Shown one piece after another: positions 1 to 10,866 of a stretch of 64,000 nt of DNA. Source of the stretch: Oreohelix idahoensis (Eukaryota; Mollusca; Gastropoda; Stylommatophora; Oreohelicidae); assembly GCA_024509875.1 (NCBI GenBank), contig JAMPIV010005010.1:793001-857000 (forward strand), read 5' to 3'. Positions within the stretch are counted from its first letter, which is position 1; each line of letters starts with the position of its first letter. Position numbers and translations under genes: made by a program. Below the pieces are notes generated by a model. It ran no database searches. It was not told the origin of the DNA and saw nothing but the letters and a program-made list of their open reading frames with translations.

Positions 1-137
1 ATGGGCGCCATAACTTGAGAACTAGAGTGGTTAGATTCATCGTCTCTTCCTTGTTGCTCCATCTCCCGTTCTTGTCTTCTTCTCTCCGAAATCTGGACCT
101 GTTCCATTGCTTCTTCTACAAACTCTCGGATGAATGC

Positions 138-377
138 TTAGCTGTCCCCAGCTTTTGCACAGGTCCATGCCAAGGCTAGACGATTGCCAAATAAGTCGTC
201 TACTTCATATTGCCTCTGTAGGCTTTCTGCATATTCCAGAAGGGGTGGAATTTCGCTATCACCGCACTCCATGAACTTAGTTACCTCAAGTGCAATCTTG
301 TGTACTTTATCGAGATCGGTCATGTTACCTGCAAATTCTGCCGTAAGCTCACAAATATAGAGAAGTGAAGGCCCCAT
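138..377 (-). pseudogene. LTR-borne copy of the short ORF, truncated by a nonsense change
   Basis: This is the copy-1 counterpart of the ORF at 5666-6148. It starts with the same MGPSLLYICEL and ends after 79 residues, because one base change turns the Glu codon after AKAGDS into a stop. It lies in the putative 3' LTR, so loss of coding function there would have no cost if the functional ORF begins in the 5' LTR. It has no recognised domain. Confidence 0.5.
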
Positions 378-1765
378 AACTTCCCGTTACCTACTAGGAA
401 TTAATCTCTCTATAACCGCTGTCCCAAAAACCCGAACTCAGACTAGCAAAAAGTCTGACTAATAACTGCTACCTGAAAAAAAAATTTAGTTATACAGCTA
501 CCCAAACTGAAATTACTTTCCTATTAGAGAAAAGAATTTCAATTAGCCATCAATTACCTCTAAGTCATGAACAACCTTACTACAACTACAGTCTAAACTG
601 ACTGCAACCTGTGGAAAAAACTTATAGCTGGATCTGTCTTAATAGCTCAAGTCTAGGGGATATTTAAAGAAAAATCTATTTTTCAGAACTTTCTACAGAG
701 ACAATCTATGAATCTAGATAAAATCACAGAATTGATCCCAACAATGATCGACCGGACGATCGCCACCCCCTTTGTCACGAAGTAGATTTAAGACTAGAAG
801 CTGTCTAAATAAGAGACAAAACACTAGTGGTAAGAAAGTCTGAAAAAGATAGATTTATATGAAAATGATAGGGAAAATGGGAAAAAATGAAACTATTGGC
901 TCTGAGGTTGAGAATCGAGATTGACTCTCCCTCGCCACTCCGTACGTCTTAGATAGCTATAGCCTCAACTGCCTTTAACTACCCTAAGAGGATAAGGTTA
1001 AATTAAAGTTCACATACACCACGATACAGGCAACATATATCTACTTTACGTAAATAAAGTGACTGATCCAGACTACAACTTAAAGTTTATTTACACACAA
1101 AAAAGAAATCAAATACATGTCAAAGAAATAAAGTGCGTGCAAGCACACCTGGAAAACAATCAAGCACAGTAAAAAATTATTTATCAACAACCCAACCCTT
1201 CATCCACAATTGCCACCTGTATGGGAAAAGAAGTTAAGATTAAACAAAACCACACTGAACTTGGTGGGGTCTCAGATTTCGAGCCTCCATTCCAACCTAG
1301 CTATTCTAAATGATAACTCTAATTTCACTGTCAGCTGGAAATTCTGCGAACTGTCTACACAATCTCTGCAAAGACTTCTTTTCTGCACAGCCTATTCTGA
1401 AACTCCCGAACACTACTACATAGCTAACTGCACCACTAAACTTCAGCAGCTGTCCTCAGCTATGATCTATACAAAACTCTTTCTCAGTTCTGTCTTTCTG
1501 CTCTCACATCTGTAGAGGGTATTGTAACCCTTTTTCCCTCCACAAACTCTGTAGTTGACGACTTGGGTTAAAAGACTGGATGCTGGACTTGAAAATGTAG
1601 CTGGTTCACTACTGGCAACTCTGGAATCACCTGCCCGATTACCCCTCTCTGGGTTTAGGGCTGTCGGCTTTATTATGGCCGAATTTGCACGAACCCAACC
1701 TCCAGGCGTTGTGCCTCCTTTGGAGTTGGTATATCGAGTTTAGATCGAGATTTAAACGATGAACC

Positions 1766-1856
1766 CGTTCCCGCTGAAGCATTGGCTTCACTGCAAGAGA
1801 ACTGTTTCGTTCCCGCTGAAGATTTGTACTTCACTGCAAGAGAACTGTTTCGTTCC
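1766..1856. repeat. 42-bp tandem repeat inside the long repeat (also at 7538-7628)
   Basis: Two full units and a partial third begin CGTTCCCGCTGAAG and contain TTCACTGCAAGAGAACTG. The array is conserved in both copies of the long repeat. Confidence 0.7.
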
Positions 1857-3390
1857 TTCTGATGCCCACTGGCTTGGCACTGGTACGACCGCGTCGCCAG
1901 TTCTTTTTGGCCTCTGGCGTTGCCTCGTCTCTTCTACTTTTGAGAAGAACGATCTTTCTTGGCAAGCTGCAAAGTTAAAATTGCACCCGTAATTGCGTGC
2001 CGTGAAACCGTTTTGCTGTGGGACAAATAATACAACAATTATACCACACATCAACTTAACACGTCTTTAACATCTATCTCCCTTACTTCCTAACACCCCT
2101 GTCTATTCCCGTTCCAGCAACTACATAATATTTCTGCCCCAAAAAGTCAGCTCCCCCCACACAACTCCGTTCTCTTTTCTCTACCCGAGTCCAAAGTAAA
2201 CATTCCCCAGGTAATACCCTCTCTGGCTCAGATCGTTCGTTCTGCATGACTAGCCACGAGTCACAACAATTTTTCACTGAAGACCACCTGTCCAAAAATA
2301 CTTTGGGCCACTATTACTACACTGGTCCTTGATGAATCAATGATCAACACCAGAATAAAATTATACCTCTCTAGGAATCATTAAATTCCCGTACCGTAAA
2401 ATTAATCACATCCAAAATGTAATAAACAATTATTCCCTTATAAAATTACATCTCTCGTCTTCTGATTACACAGTACAACAATGCACAATAAATACCGTAT
2501 ACCATTTTATGCTAGCATATGCATACTGCCCAAAAGTTATACACAAACCCCGGTTATCAATATACACAAAACCAGGTTATCAATTAAAAACCCATAGTTA
2601 CACACACGTGCTCCCGCATTCTCACAAGTTACTGCGCTCCTCCTCATCCATCTGAATATCGTCCCGAATTAATATTCATTAAAGAGCAGCACCCACGTGC
2701 TTACAATTTCCCAACTCCACTCCCGTGTATATCTATGTAACTTATCATAACTAAACTCTCAATGAAATACAATACACGTGCTCCCGCATATTCTGTAAAT
2801 TAACATAAATCAGAGATGCGGGTTTCTCCACATACCTTCTTTAAAATAATACAAAGCACGCCCTTAATATCTCAACTCTTAATCCTTCCTAGATACTGCT
2901 ATTCATTCTAAAAAGTATTATATGGACCTCTTATATTCAATACTTTCTTTAAGAACATAATTGATGGCCATACACGTTACATGCTAATCTAACCGTCGGG
3001 AAATAATGCTCAGCCCTCTACTGCTTAATCAAGCAAAAATGACCGCAATATTTTAAATCCCGAAAATACGTCTATTTGCACACAATCGCTTTAAAGAGAA
3101 GAAAACTGGTGCAAATCTACACTCGGCTCTATCGTCTTCCTATAGAAAAAAAACTGCACTATATTCCCTACAAAACAAGACTAAACTCCCCCTACTATCC
3201 TTAGAGAAGAAACATAGTGCAGATAGATACAACTCCACCGTAATCCCTCCTTCTGAAAAAAACGAAAGTAATAGAAGGAGAAGAAACATGGGGTGGATTA
3301 CATGTAATCGCTCTTTTAAAAAACGTAAGTAATGCAAGGAGAAGAGACATGGGGCCTTTTGAAAAAAATAAATTACAGTGCAGTATCACA

Positions 3391-3404
3391 TTACTCCCCA
3401 CTTT
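3391..3404 (-). promoter_or_regulatory. Candidate polypurine tract
   Basis: On the minus strand the sequence is AAAGTGGGGAGTAA, directly followed by the TGTGATACTG start of repeat copy 1. Polypurine tracts prime plus-strand DNA synthesis and lie immediately upstream of 3' LTRs in retroelements. This is one of the better arguments that the left unit is an LTR element rather than a simple duplication. Confidence 0.5.
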
Positions 3405-3654
3405 GAAGTGCGGGACTCCGTGCTAAATTTACTGTAACTTTGTATTTTTAGACTGTCCCCTATCTAAGTCTACAGAGCTGTCTGTATGCCCTAAAGTTGT
3501 AAGATCACAACTGGTGAATACCACCTGGCGACCGCAACGCAAATGGTCGCTCTTTGCCTTTTCTCTCTCTCCCTCTGTCTTTGAGTTGCTGTGCAACTGG
3601 CAGGGGGCTGTGCCAATCACCCAAAACATACCTCCTTCCTGTGTGCACCTGGCC

Positions 3655-4551
3655 TTATTTACCTAATTTGCTCCTCCAGGGTTTCTTCCTGATAAGTGTC
3701 CTTGGCCTTGGTGGAGTACAGCTCCCGCATAACTCCCTGACCCCTGAATAGGTAATTAGCGGGTTACGTGCTGTCCGATAAAGGCTATCCGCTGGGTGTT
3801 TACGTTTGTATGGCCTGTACCTAGTTGGCCTGATATACCTGCAGCCGACTGTAATGTCCCTCGAGCGAGAATCACTGTTCCGAAATTGGAAAAGTTTATT
3901 GGCCAAAGAACCGCGCACCTGTTTCTTCTTCTTCCTCTCCTTAACTACTCCCATGCTCCGGTGGGAGAGTTGATCTCTCTTCAGACCGGTGCCCTCCAAT
4001 GGCGGGTCTGGAATTTCCCTTGCCTTGTCCGTCAAAAGGCTGTCTTGGTCAGCTGACATGACAGACAGGTGCTGTGGCGGCCTGGAGATGGCGACTACCT
4101 TGCTGCGCATCAGCGGGTTTGTGACCGCTGGTATAGTGCGAAAAAGATGCATACTGTCTTGTGCTTCCCGCATAGTTTCTCCGATCGTTTCACTCCCCTC
4201 TGGTTTGTGTAGAGGTTGCGTAGAGAGTGCTCCTTTCTCTACCCTCTCACCAGGGGTTCTCACTGGGTTGCGCCTGACCTCAGCGACATTCGGTTCCCCT
4301 ACTAAGCAGGACGCATCTGGTGTTACGTTTTTGCTTCTCGCCTCTTTGCAAGAGCCGCTTCCTGTAAGCGAGCTAGTAGTGGGATGGGGCCCATCTCCGT
4401 TTATAGGCAAACGGTCACTCAGATCACTGTCCTCCGTCTGAGTAAAGTGCTGGTCAGATGGGGCTCCAGGGCTGGTTGGAAACATGTTCGCTCGAATCGC
4501 TGTCGTCTGCCCTATGAAGAGTGCGCTGGTCGTGTACATAAGTCCTACCAC
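3655..4551 (-). CDS. Unrecognised 298-residue basic ORF, second half of a duplicated protein
   Basis: This ORF is downstream of and overlaps ORF 4454-5476 in a different frame. Residues about 130-200 repeat the module of the upstream ORF (ETxxE...SMHLF..IPAVTNPL...VVAISRP, then a DK.REIPDPPLEG stretch matching DKPLIPGAPREL). The C-terminal third is strongly basic and Tyr/Arg-rich (RPTRYRPYKRKHPADSLYR, KKPWRSKLGK), consistent with nucleic-acid binding, but no defined domain is recognised. It ends about 250 bases before the putative polypurine tract of the 3' LTR. Confidence 0.4.
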   Translation of the reverse strand: MVGLMYTTSALFIGQTTAIRANMFPTSPGAPSDQHFTQTEDSDLSDRLPINGDGPHPTTSSLTGSGSCKEARSKNVTPDASCLVGEPNVAEVRRNPVRTPGERVEKGALSTQPLHKPEGSETIGETMREAQDSMHLFRTIPAVTNPLMRSKVVAISRPPQHLSVMSADQDSLLTDKAREIPDPPLEGTGLKRDQLSHRSMGVVKERKKKKQVRGSLANKLFQFRNSDSRSRDITVGCRYIRPTRYRPYKRKHPADSLYRTARNPLITYSGVRELCGSCTPPRPRTLIRKKPWRSKLGK

Positions 4552-5476
4552 TCTTGTCAGTATGTTCCTCGCTCACAGGAGGTAATACCATCGGGGGACT
4601 AATTCCCGACAACAAAGAAGGTATTTTCAAAATCAAAGGCGTCGCCACTGTTTGGCCACTCGGCTTAACAGGGCTGTCAGAGGGATACGCCTCAGCAAAA
4701 ACCATTCCACTGTCTTTTGAGGTCTTTAACCTCTCCATCCCAAGACATGGCTGGTTAAGCTCTCGCGGGGCTCCGGGAATCAGGGGCTTATCCTTTTCTC
4801 TTAGCTGGCCTGCAGTAGGCCTGGCGACGGCGACTACGGTGCTGCTCGTCAGCGGGTTTGAAACCGCGGGTACCTTAAAATGAAGATGCGAACTCTCGTA
4901 TACGTCTGGCATCGAGTTTCCGATCTCTTGCTGGGTTTCTACTGAATCCTCACTGATCCCAGTAGCTTCTATCTTTGGGAAAAGATAAGTAATATCTGCC
5001 CCTGGCAGTGGTTCTGTGATCGCTCTTCCCCTACCAACATGAAGAGGGACAGAGCTCTCTAAAGTAGCTCCTTGCAAATGCGTAAGGCCGCTTTTCTCAC
5101 TCTTTTCTGGCCTGAAAATTTTGTGAGATGTAAGTGTAGACCACGGGAGTTCTCCGTCTAACACCCTGGTTCTACCTTCAACCTTGCCCTCCCATGTGAG
5201 AGTTACCGGCGTCAGTTGGAATGTGTCTTGCAGTGACACTTGACGGTTTAAGATCCCGTTTGATCGCGGGAGAATCTGAGATAAAGCATTCAGTGACTTT
5301 TTCCAAAGTTCCTTGGAACAATTTGGAATCTTTAACCCTTTTAGCAGGCGTCTCTTTCTTGCCCCATGGCCGCGCCGGGTTATGTGAAGAATACCTCCTT
5401 CCTCCAATCGTTGAAGTGGTGGAATACGCCTCTGCCTGTCGTTTTTCGCTGTCCCGCTGGGGAGCTGGCGAACCAT
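4454..5476 (-). CDS. Unrecognised 340-residue ORF, first half of a duplicated protein
   Basis: This is the largest ORF in the interior of the left LTR unit. The N-terminal third is rich in Arg/Lys (for example RRGHGARKRRLLKG), and the rest is Ser/Thr/Pro-rich and low in aromatic residues. A segment reading VPAVSNPLTSSTVVAVARP is closely paralleled in the next ORF (IPAVTNPLMRSKVVAISRP), so the two ORFs share a tandemly duplicated module. It overlaps ORF 3655-4551 by about 100 bases in another frame, which suggests one longer protein split by a frameshift. No enzymatic motif is visible and the function is unknown. Confidence 0.4.
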   Translation of the reverse strand: MVRQLPSGTAKNDRQRRIPPLQRLEEGGILHITRRGHGARKRRLLKGLKIPNCSKELWKKSLNALSQILPRSNGILNRQVSLQDTFQLTPVTLTWEGKVEGRTRVLDGELPWSTLTSHKIFRPEKSEKSGLTHLQGATLESSVPLHVGRGRAITEPLPGADITYLFPKIEATGISEDSVETQQEIGNSMPDVYESSHLHFKVPAVSNPLTSSTVVAVARPTAGQLREKDKPLIPGAPRELNQPCLGMERLKTSKDSGMVFAEAYPSDSPVKPSGQTVATPLILKIPSLLSGISPPMVLPPVSEEHTDKSGRTYVHDQRTLHRADDSDSSEHVSNQPWSPI

Positions 5477-5547
5477 GCCTTATTAGGGATTCGAACCCTT
5501 GCCTCGACTTTTCGTGTCGAGTATGATGTGCTCGCTCACGAGCATGG
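5473..5547 (-). other. tRNA-like 75-base fold with perfect B box
   Basis: Read on the minus strand, the first seven bases pair with the last seven (CCATGCT with GGCATGG). A six-base anticodon-like stem closes a seven-base loop, and a B-box-like GGTTCGAATCC is present. The D arm is poor, the base before the anticodon position is not U, and there are four extra bases between the T stem and the acceptor. It is therefore not a convincing functional tRNA. It lies just upstream of ORF 4454-5476 and may be a relic tRNA/SINE piece inside the element. Confidence 0.3.
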
Positions 5548-5665
5548 GAGATTCGGTAGCCATCCGAATTATAATGCTTGCTCGCTCGCCTTATTCCCCC
5601 TGTTATGCAGTTCCCATGCCTGGGATCGCTTCGTAATCTTCCCAGCGTTGTAAGGGCTGCTTTCC

Positions 5666-6148
5666 TTATTTAACCCCTTCCCTTGTTTGGGCTTCGGGTC
5701 CATTTCCAACGGGAAGTCCATTTCCTGGAGCTGGGGCGCATTTTGAGCAGACAACAGAGGTGTTGTCCAATATGGGCGCCATAACTTGAGAACTAGAGTG
5801 GTTAGATTCATCGTCTCTTCCTTGTTGCTCCATCTCCCGTTCTTGTCTTCTTCTCTCCGAAATCTGGACCTGTTCCATCGCTTCTTCTACAAACTCTCGG
5901 ATGAATGCTTCGCTGTCCCCAGCTTTTGCACAGGTCCATGCCAAGGCTAGACGATTGCCAAATAAGTCGTCTACTTCATATTGCCTCTGTAGGCTTTCTG
6001 CATATTCCAGAAGGGGTGGAATTTCGCTATCACCGTACTCCATGAACTTAGTTACCTCAAGTGCAATCTTATGTACTTTATCGAGATCGGCCATGTTACC
6101 TGCAAATTCTGCCGTAAGCTCACAAATATAGAGAAGTGAAGGCCCCAT
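5666..6148 (-). CDS. Unrecognised 160-residue ORF crossing the LTR/interior boundary
   Basis: I do not recognise this protein. It starts MGPSLLYICEL, has a mostly helical first 80 residues, then a highly charged Glu/Arg/Gln stretch (ISERRRQEREMEQQGRDDE) that looks like coiled coil or a flexible linker, then a Pro/Gly-rich tail. Translation would start inside the right-hand repeat and run past 5772 into the interior. In a retroelement this position would suit a gag-like product, but no zinc knuckle or capsid motif can be seen. The stop at 5666 is followed on the same strand by further open sequence in other frames, so a longer frameshifted ORF is possible. Confidence 0.4.
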   Translation of the reverse strand: MGPSLLYICELTAEFAGNMADLDKVHKIALEVTKFMEYGDSEIPPLLEYAESLQRQYEVDDLFGNRLALAWTCAKAGDSEAFIREFVEEAMEQVQISERRRQEREMEQQGRDDESNHSSSQVMAPILDNTSVVCSKCAPAPGNGLPVGNGPEAQTREGVK

Positions 6149-9100
6149 AACTTCCCATTACCTACTAGGAATTAATCTCTCTATAACCGCTGTCCCAAAA
6201 ACCCGAACTCAGACTAGCAAAAAGTCTGACTAATAACTACTACCTGAAAAAAAAAATTTAGTTATACAGCTACCCAAACTGAAATTACTTTCCTATTAGA
6301 GAAAAGAATTTCAATTAGCCATCAATTACCTCTAAGTCATGAACAACCTTACTACAACTACAGTCTAAACTGACTGCAACCTGTGGAAAAAACTTATAGC
6401 TGGATCTGTCTTAATAGCTCAATTCTAGGGGATATTTAAAGAAAAATCTATTTTTCAGAACTTTCTACAGAGACAATCTATGAATCTAGATAAAATCACA
6501 GAATTGATCCCAACAATGATCGACCGGACGATCGCCACCCACTTTGTCACGAAGTGGATTTAAGACTAGAGGCTGTCTAAATAAGAGACAAAACACTAGT
6601 GGTAAGAAAGTCTGAAAAAGATAGATTTATATGAAAATGATAGTGAAAATGGGAAAAAATGAAACTATTGGCTCTGAGGTTGAGAATCGAGATTGACTCT
6701 CCCTCGCCACTCCGTACGTCTTAGATAGCTATAGCCTCAACTGCCTCTAACTACCCTAAGAGGATAAGGTTAAATTAAAGTTCACATACACCACGATACA
6801 GGCAACATATATCTACTTTACGTAAATAAAGTGACTGATCCAGACTACAACTTAAAGTTTATTTACACACAAAAAAGAAATCAAATACATGTCAAAGAAA
6901 TAAAGTGCGTGCAAGCACACCTGGAAAACAATCAAGCACAGTAAAAAATTATTTATCAACAACCCAACCCTTCATCCACAATTGCCACCTGTATGGGAAA
7001 AGAAGTTAAGATTAAACAAAACCACACTGAACTTGGTGGGGTCTCAGATTTCGAGCCTCCATTCCAACCTAGCTATTCTAAATGATAACTCTAATTTCAC
7101 TGTCAGCTGGAAATTCTGCGAACTGTCTACACAATCTCTGCAAAGACTTCTTTTCTGCACAGCCTATTCTGAAACTCCCGAACACTACTACACAGCTAAC
7201 TGCACCACTAAACTTCAGCAGCTGTCCTCTGCTATGATCTATACAAAACTCTTTCTCAGTTCTGTCTTTCTGCTCTCACATCTGTAGAGGGTATTGTAAC
7301 CCTTTTTCCCTCCACAAACTCTGTAGTTGACGACTTGGGTTAAAAGACTGGATGCTGGACTTGAAAATGTAGCTGGTTCACTACTGGCAACTCTGGAATA
7401 ACCTGCCCGATTACCCCTCTCTGGGTTTAGGGCTGTCGGCTTTATTATGGCCGAATTTACACGAACCCAACCTCCAGGCGTTGTGCCTCCTTTGGAGTTG
7501 GTATATCGAGTTTAGATCGAGATTTAAACGATGAACCCGTTCCCGCTGAAGCATTGGCTTCACTGCAAGAGAACTGTTTCGTTCCCGCTGAAGATTTGTA
7601 CTTCACTGCAAGAGAACTGTTTCGTTCCTTCTGATGCCCACTGGCTTGGCACCGGTACGACCGCGTCGCCAGTTCTTTTTCGCCTCTGGCGTTGCCTCGT
7701 CTCTTCTACTTTTGAGAAGAACGATCTTTCTTGGCAAGCTGCAAAGTTAAAATTGCACCCGTAATTGCGTGCCGTGAAACCGTTTTGCTGTGGGACAAAT
7801 AATACAACAATTACACCACACATCAACTTAACACGTCTTTAACATCTATCTCCCTTACTTCCTAACACCCCTGTCTATTCCCGTTCCAGCAACTACATAA
7901 TATTTCTGCCCCAAAAAGTCAGCTCCCCCCACACAACTCCGTTCTCTTTTCTCTACCCGAGTCCAAAGTAAACATTCCCCAGGTAATACCCTCTCTGGCT
8001 CAGATCGTTCGTTCTGCATGACTAGCCACGAGTCACAACAATTTTTCACTGAGGACCACCTGTCCAAAAATACTTTGGGCCACTATTACTACGCTGGTCC
8101 TTGATGAATCAATGATCAACACCAGAATAAAATTATACCTCTCTAGGAATCATTAAATTCCCGTACCGTAAAATTAATCACATCCAAAATGTAATAAACA
8201 ATTATTCCCTTATAAAATTACATCTCTCGTCTTCTGATTACATAGTACAACAATGCACAATAAATACCGTATACCATTTTACGCTAGCATATGCATACTG
8301 CCCAAAAGTTATACACAAACCCCGGTTATCAATATACACAAAACCAGGTTATCAATTAAAAACCCATAGTTACACACACGTGCTCCCGCATTCTCACAAG
8401 TTACTTCGCTCCTCCTCATCCATCTGAATATCGTCCCGAATTAATATTCATTAAAGAGCAGCACCCACGTGCTTACAATTTCCCAACTCCACTCCCGTGT
8501 ATATCTATGTAACTTATCATAACTAAACTCTCAATGAAATACAATACACGTGCTCCCGCATATTCTGTAAATTAACATAAATCAGAGATGCGGGTTTCTC
8601 CACATACCTTCTTTAAAATAATACAAAGCACGCCCTTAATATCTCAACTCTTAATCCTTCCTAGATACTGCTATTCATTCTAAAAAAGTATTATATGGAC
8701 CTCTTATATTCAATACTTTCTTTAAGAACATAATTGATGGACATACACGTTAAATAAGTTTTAAAATTAACTTCCAAATGAAAACTTACTGATCGGGCTA
8801 GGACTCAATTAAAATCAAATAAAAGTACCACGCTAATAACTAATGGCTTACCCAATTCGAATTTCCCACTTAACGAGCAATCGAAAATTGAATATGGTTA
8901 CACAGCTGGCAATTTTTCATCAGAGAGAGCGGGCTATGAATCTACGTGTGTATATATAATCAAAGACTCCCACGCTGACCTAGTCGACGTCATTTGCTTG
9001 GCTTTGTTCTAAGCGCAATGATCGCGCTGCATTTCAATACAGTATGACCCCGGCCAATCAAAGTTGTAAACAACTCTGACTCATACAGTTACTGCCCGCC

Positions 9101-9582
9101 AGTATTACGTTCGTGGGTAAAAGGTCACTACCCCCATTACCCCATTTAAACAAAGAATGTACTGGAGTACAGGATGATAATCAAACCGTCGGGAAATAAT
9201 GCTCACCCCTCTACTGCTTAATCAAGCAAAAATGACCGCAATATTTTAAATCCCGAAAATACGTCTATTTGCACGCAATCGCTTTAAAGAGAAGAAAACT
9301 GGTGCAAATCTGCACTCGGCTCTATCGTCATCGCTATAGAAAAAAACTGCACTAGATTCCCTACAAAACAAGACTAAACTCCCCCTACTATCCCTAGAGA
9401 AGAAACATAGTGCAGATAGATAAAACTCCACCGTAATCCCTCCTTCTGAAAAAACGAAAGTAATAGAAGGAGAAGAAACATGAGGTGGATTACATGTAAT
9501 CCCTCTTTAAAAAAACTTAAATAATGCAAGGAGAAGAGACATGGGGCCTTTTGAAAAAAAAAAATTTCAGTACAGTATCACA
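5772..9582 (-). repeat. Putative 5' LTR (copy 2)
   Basis: This is the second copy of the long direct repeat. In minus orientation it begins TGTGATACTG at 9582. It could end at 5761, where the sequence reads GGACAACA and would give TGT...ACA termini, but copy 1 does not reach that far, so the end cannot be confirmed. No clear primer-binding site starting TGG sits directly after 5761. The start codon of the minus-strand ORF 6148-5666 lies inside this repeat. Confidence 0.55.
8752..9183. other. 432-bp block present in only one copy of the long repeat
   Basis: The sequence between the shared ACATACACGTTA and AACCGTCGGG anchors exists only in the right copy. No terminal inverted repeats or TSD are evident, so deletion from copy 1 is as likely as insertion here. 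Confidence 0.5.
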
Positions 9583-9886
9583 CTCATCTTCCAGTACCCC
9601 ACTGAATACTTTCTTGTTCTCTCCATACATGCCTTGATAACATCGTCCATGAGGAGTATGAAAAGATAGGCTGTGTTTACATGAAAGCAAACAACAAAGA
9701 AGAGGAAACCAGCTGAAAAACATAAGGCAGTTCTTTTTCTGGAATCACCAGGGCAGATGAAATAGAGGAACATCCAACAAAATATAGATATTTGTCTGTC
9801 TGATTTTTAGTTTGTTGAGTCTGTAGCTACTGGTTCTAAGTCCCAAGTATCTCCTGATCTCCACTTTGGAGAATTAAAATGTTGCT
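9583..9886. other. Spacer between left LTR unit and LINE
   Basis: I see no gene or repeat here. It is the right flank of the long repeat, followed by the LINE target site. Confidence 0.4.
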
Positions 9887-9988
9887 ATGATATTCAAATC
9901 ACCCGTGTCTTACCGGGGCCCGAAAGGGGAGCAAAGAATAGTAACACTGTACCCTATCATGCATGTCGTAAAAAGCGACTAAGGAGGG

Positions 9989-10366
9989 TTGGGCATGGGG
10001 CTGGTTACCCCATCCCGCAAAAAACTGACCAAAAAAACTTCAACAAACACGGAAAATTCAAATACAGAATATAAATCAACTCAGCTGCCCAAGACAGAAG
10101 AAGGTCCTCTGGAAAGGAGGCGCATGAAGAAACCCAGAGAAAGCCGAAAGGAGTCTAGGTTGCCAACTAACCTTTTTTCGTCTTGGAAAATCTCCAGGAT
10201 TGGCATCTGGAATGTTCGCACTTTGTGTGAACAAGGGAAAACTGCACAGGTAGCAGCAGAAATGACAAATTACAGGATTGATATCCTGGGTCTGCAAGAC
10301 ATGGTGGAAGGGCATAGAGAGAATGAGATTGATCACAGGAGAAATTGTGTTGTCCTCATGACATGA
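9989..10366 (+). pseudogene. LINE endonuclease N-terminus (APE type), broken
   Basis: After a basic Ser/Lys-rich leader, the reading frame shows IGIWNVRTLCEQGKTAQVA, the opening strand of an APE/exonuclease III-like endonuclease with the catalytic Asn, then IDILGLQDMVEGH, the region where the catalytic Glu normally occurs (GLQE.RW in relatives). Here the motif is altered. The frame stops at 10366; further endonuclease pieces continue in other frames to about 10860, including an ILMGDLNAKIG-like segment. It would nick target DNA to prime reverse transcription, but cannot be functional in this copy. Confidence 0.7.
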
Positions 10367-10866
10367 GGAGGAAAGAGCTCACCACAGTGAAGGGGTGGCT
10401 CTAATGCTGTCTAGGGAAGCACAGAAGGCACTTATAGAATGGGAAGCAATGGGACCCTGAATTATAACAGCAAGGTTTAAATCAGCCAAAACGAAAGTAA
10501 ATATAACATCATCCAATGTTATGCACCAACAAATGATGAAGAAGAAGCTGAGAAAGAAGACTTTTACACCAGACTACAAAATGTCTTTGACAAAAAGAAA
10601 AGAAAAGACATCACAATTTTGATGGGGGACCTAAACGCGAAAATAGGAACAGACAACACCGGCTTTGAAGAAAACATGGATTAGGTATGATGAACGAGAA
10701 TGGGGAACTATTAGCTAACTTCTGTGCTTCAAACCAACTAGCTATAGGAGGAAGCATATTTCCACATAAAAGAGTACCGGTATATAAAGCAACGTGGATA
10801 TCACTAGACCACAGAACTGAGAATCAGATTGATCACATATGAATAAGTAAGAAGTTTAGGTCATCA

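Larger units (their letters stand above)
1..3390 (-). repeat. Putative 3' LTR (copy 1, incomplete at window edge)
   Basis: This copy matches 5772-9582. It lacks the 432-base block found at 8752-9183 of the other copy; the junction is near 2980. It carries a nonsense change in the short minus-strand ORF at 138-377. Much of it is AT-rich and noncoding. In minus orientation it starts TGTGATACTG at 3390; the other terminus is not visible. Confidence 0.6.
1..9582 (-). mobile_element. LTR-type unit with giant direct repeats, left end cut by window
   Basis: Bases 1-3390 reappear at 5772-9582 in the same orientation with only scattered substitutions, one long extra block (8752-9183) and small indels. 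Read on the minus strand, the repeat begins TGTGATACTG at 9582 and again at 3390. The 3390 copy is directly preceded (minus sense) by a purine run, AAAGTGGGGAGTAA, as expected of a polypurine tract beside a 3' LTR. The interior (about 3391-5771) holds ORFs only on the minus strand. I infer a non-autonomous LTR element (LARD-like): no reverse transcriptase, integrase or protease motif is visible. An ordinary tandem segmental duplication is the main alternative. The left terminus and TSD lie outside the window. Confidence 0.6.

Noticed and set aside
3989..4883. Plus-strand ORFs (150 and 109 codons) over the left element
   Set aside because: They lie opposite the longer minus-strand ORFs, which have the duplicated module; shadow frames.
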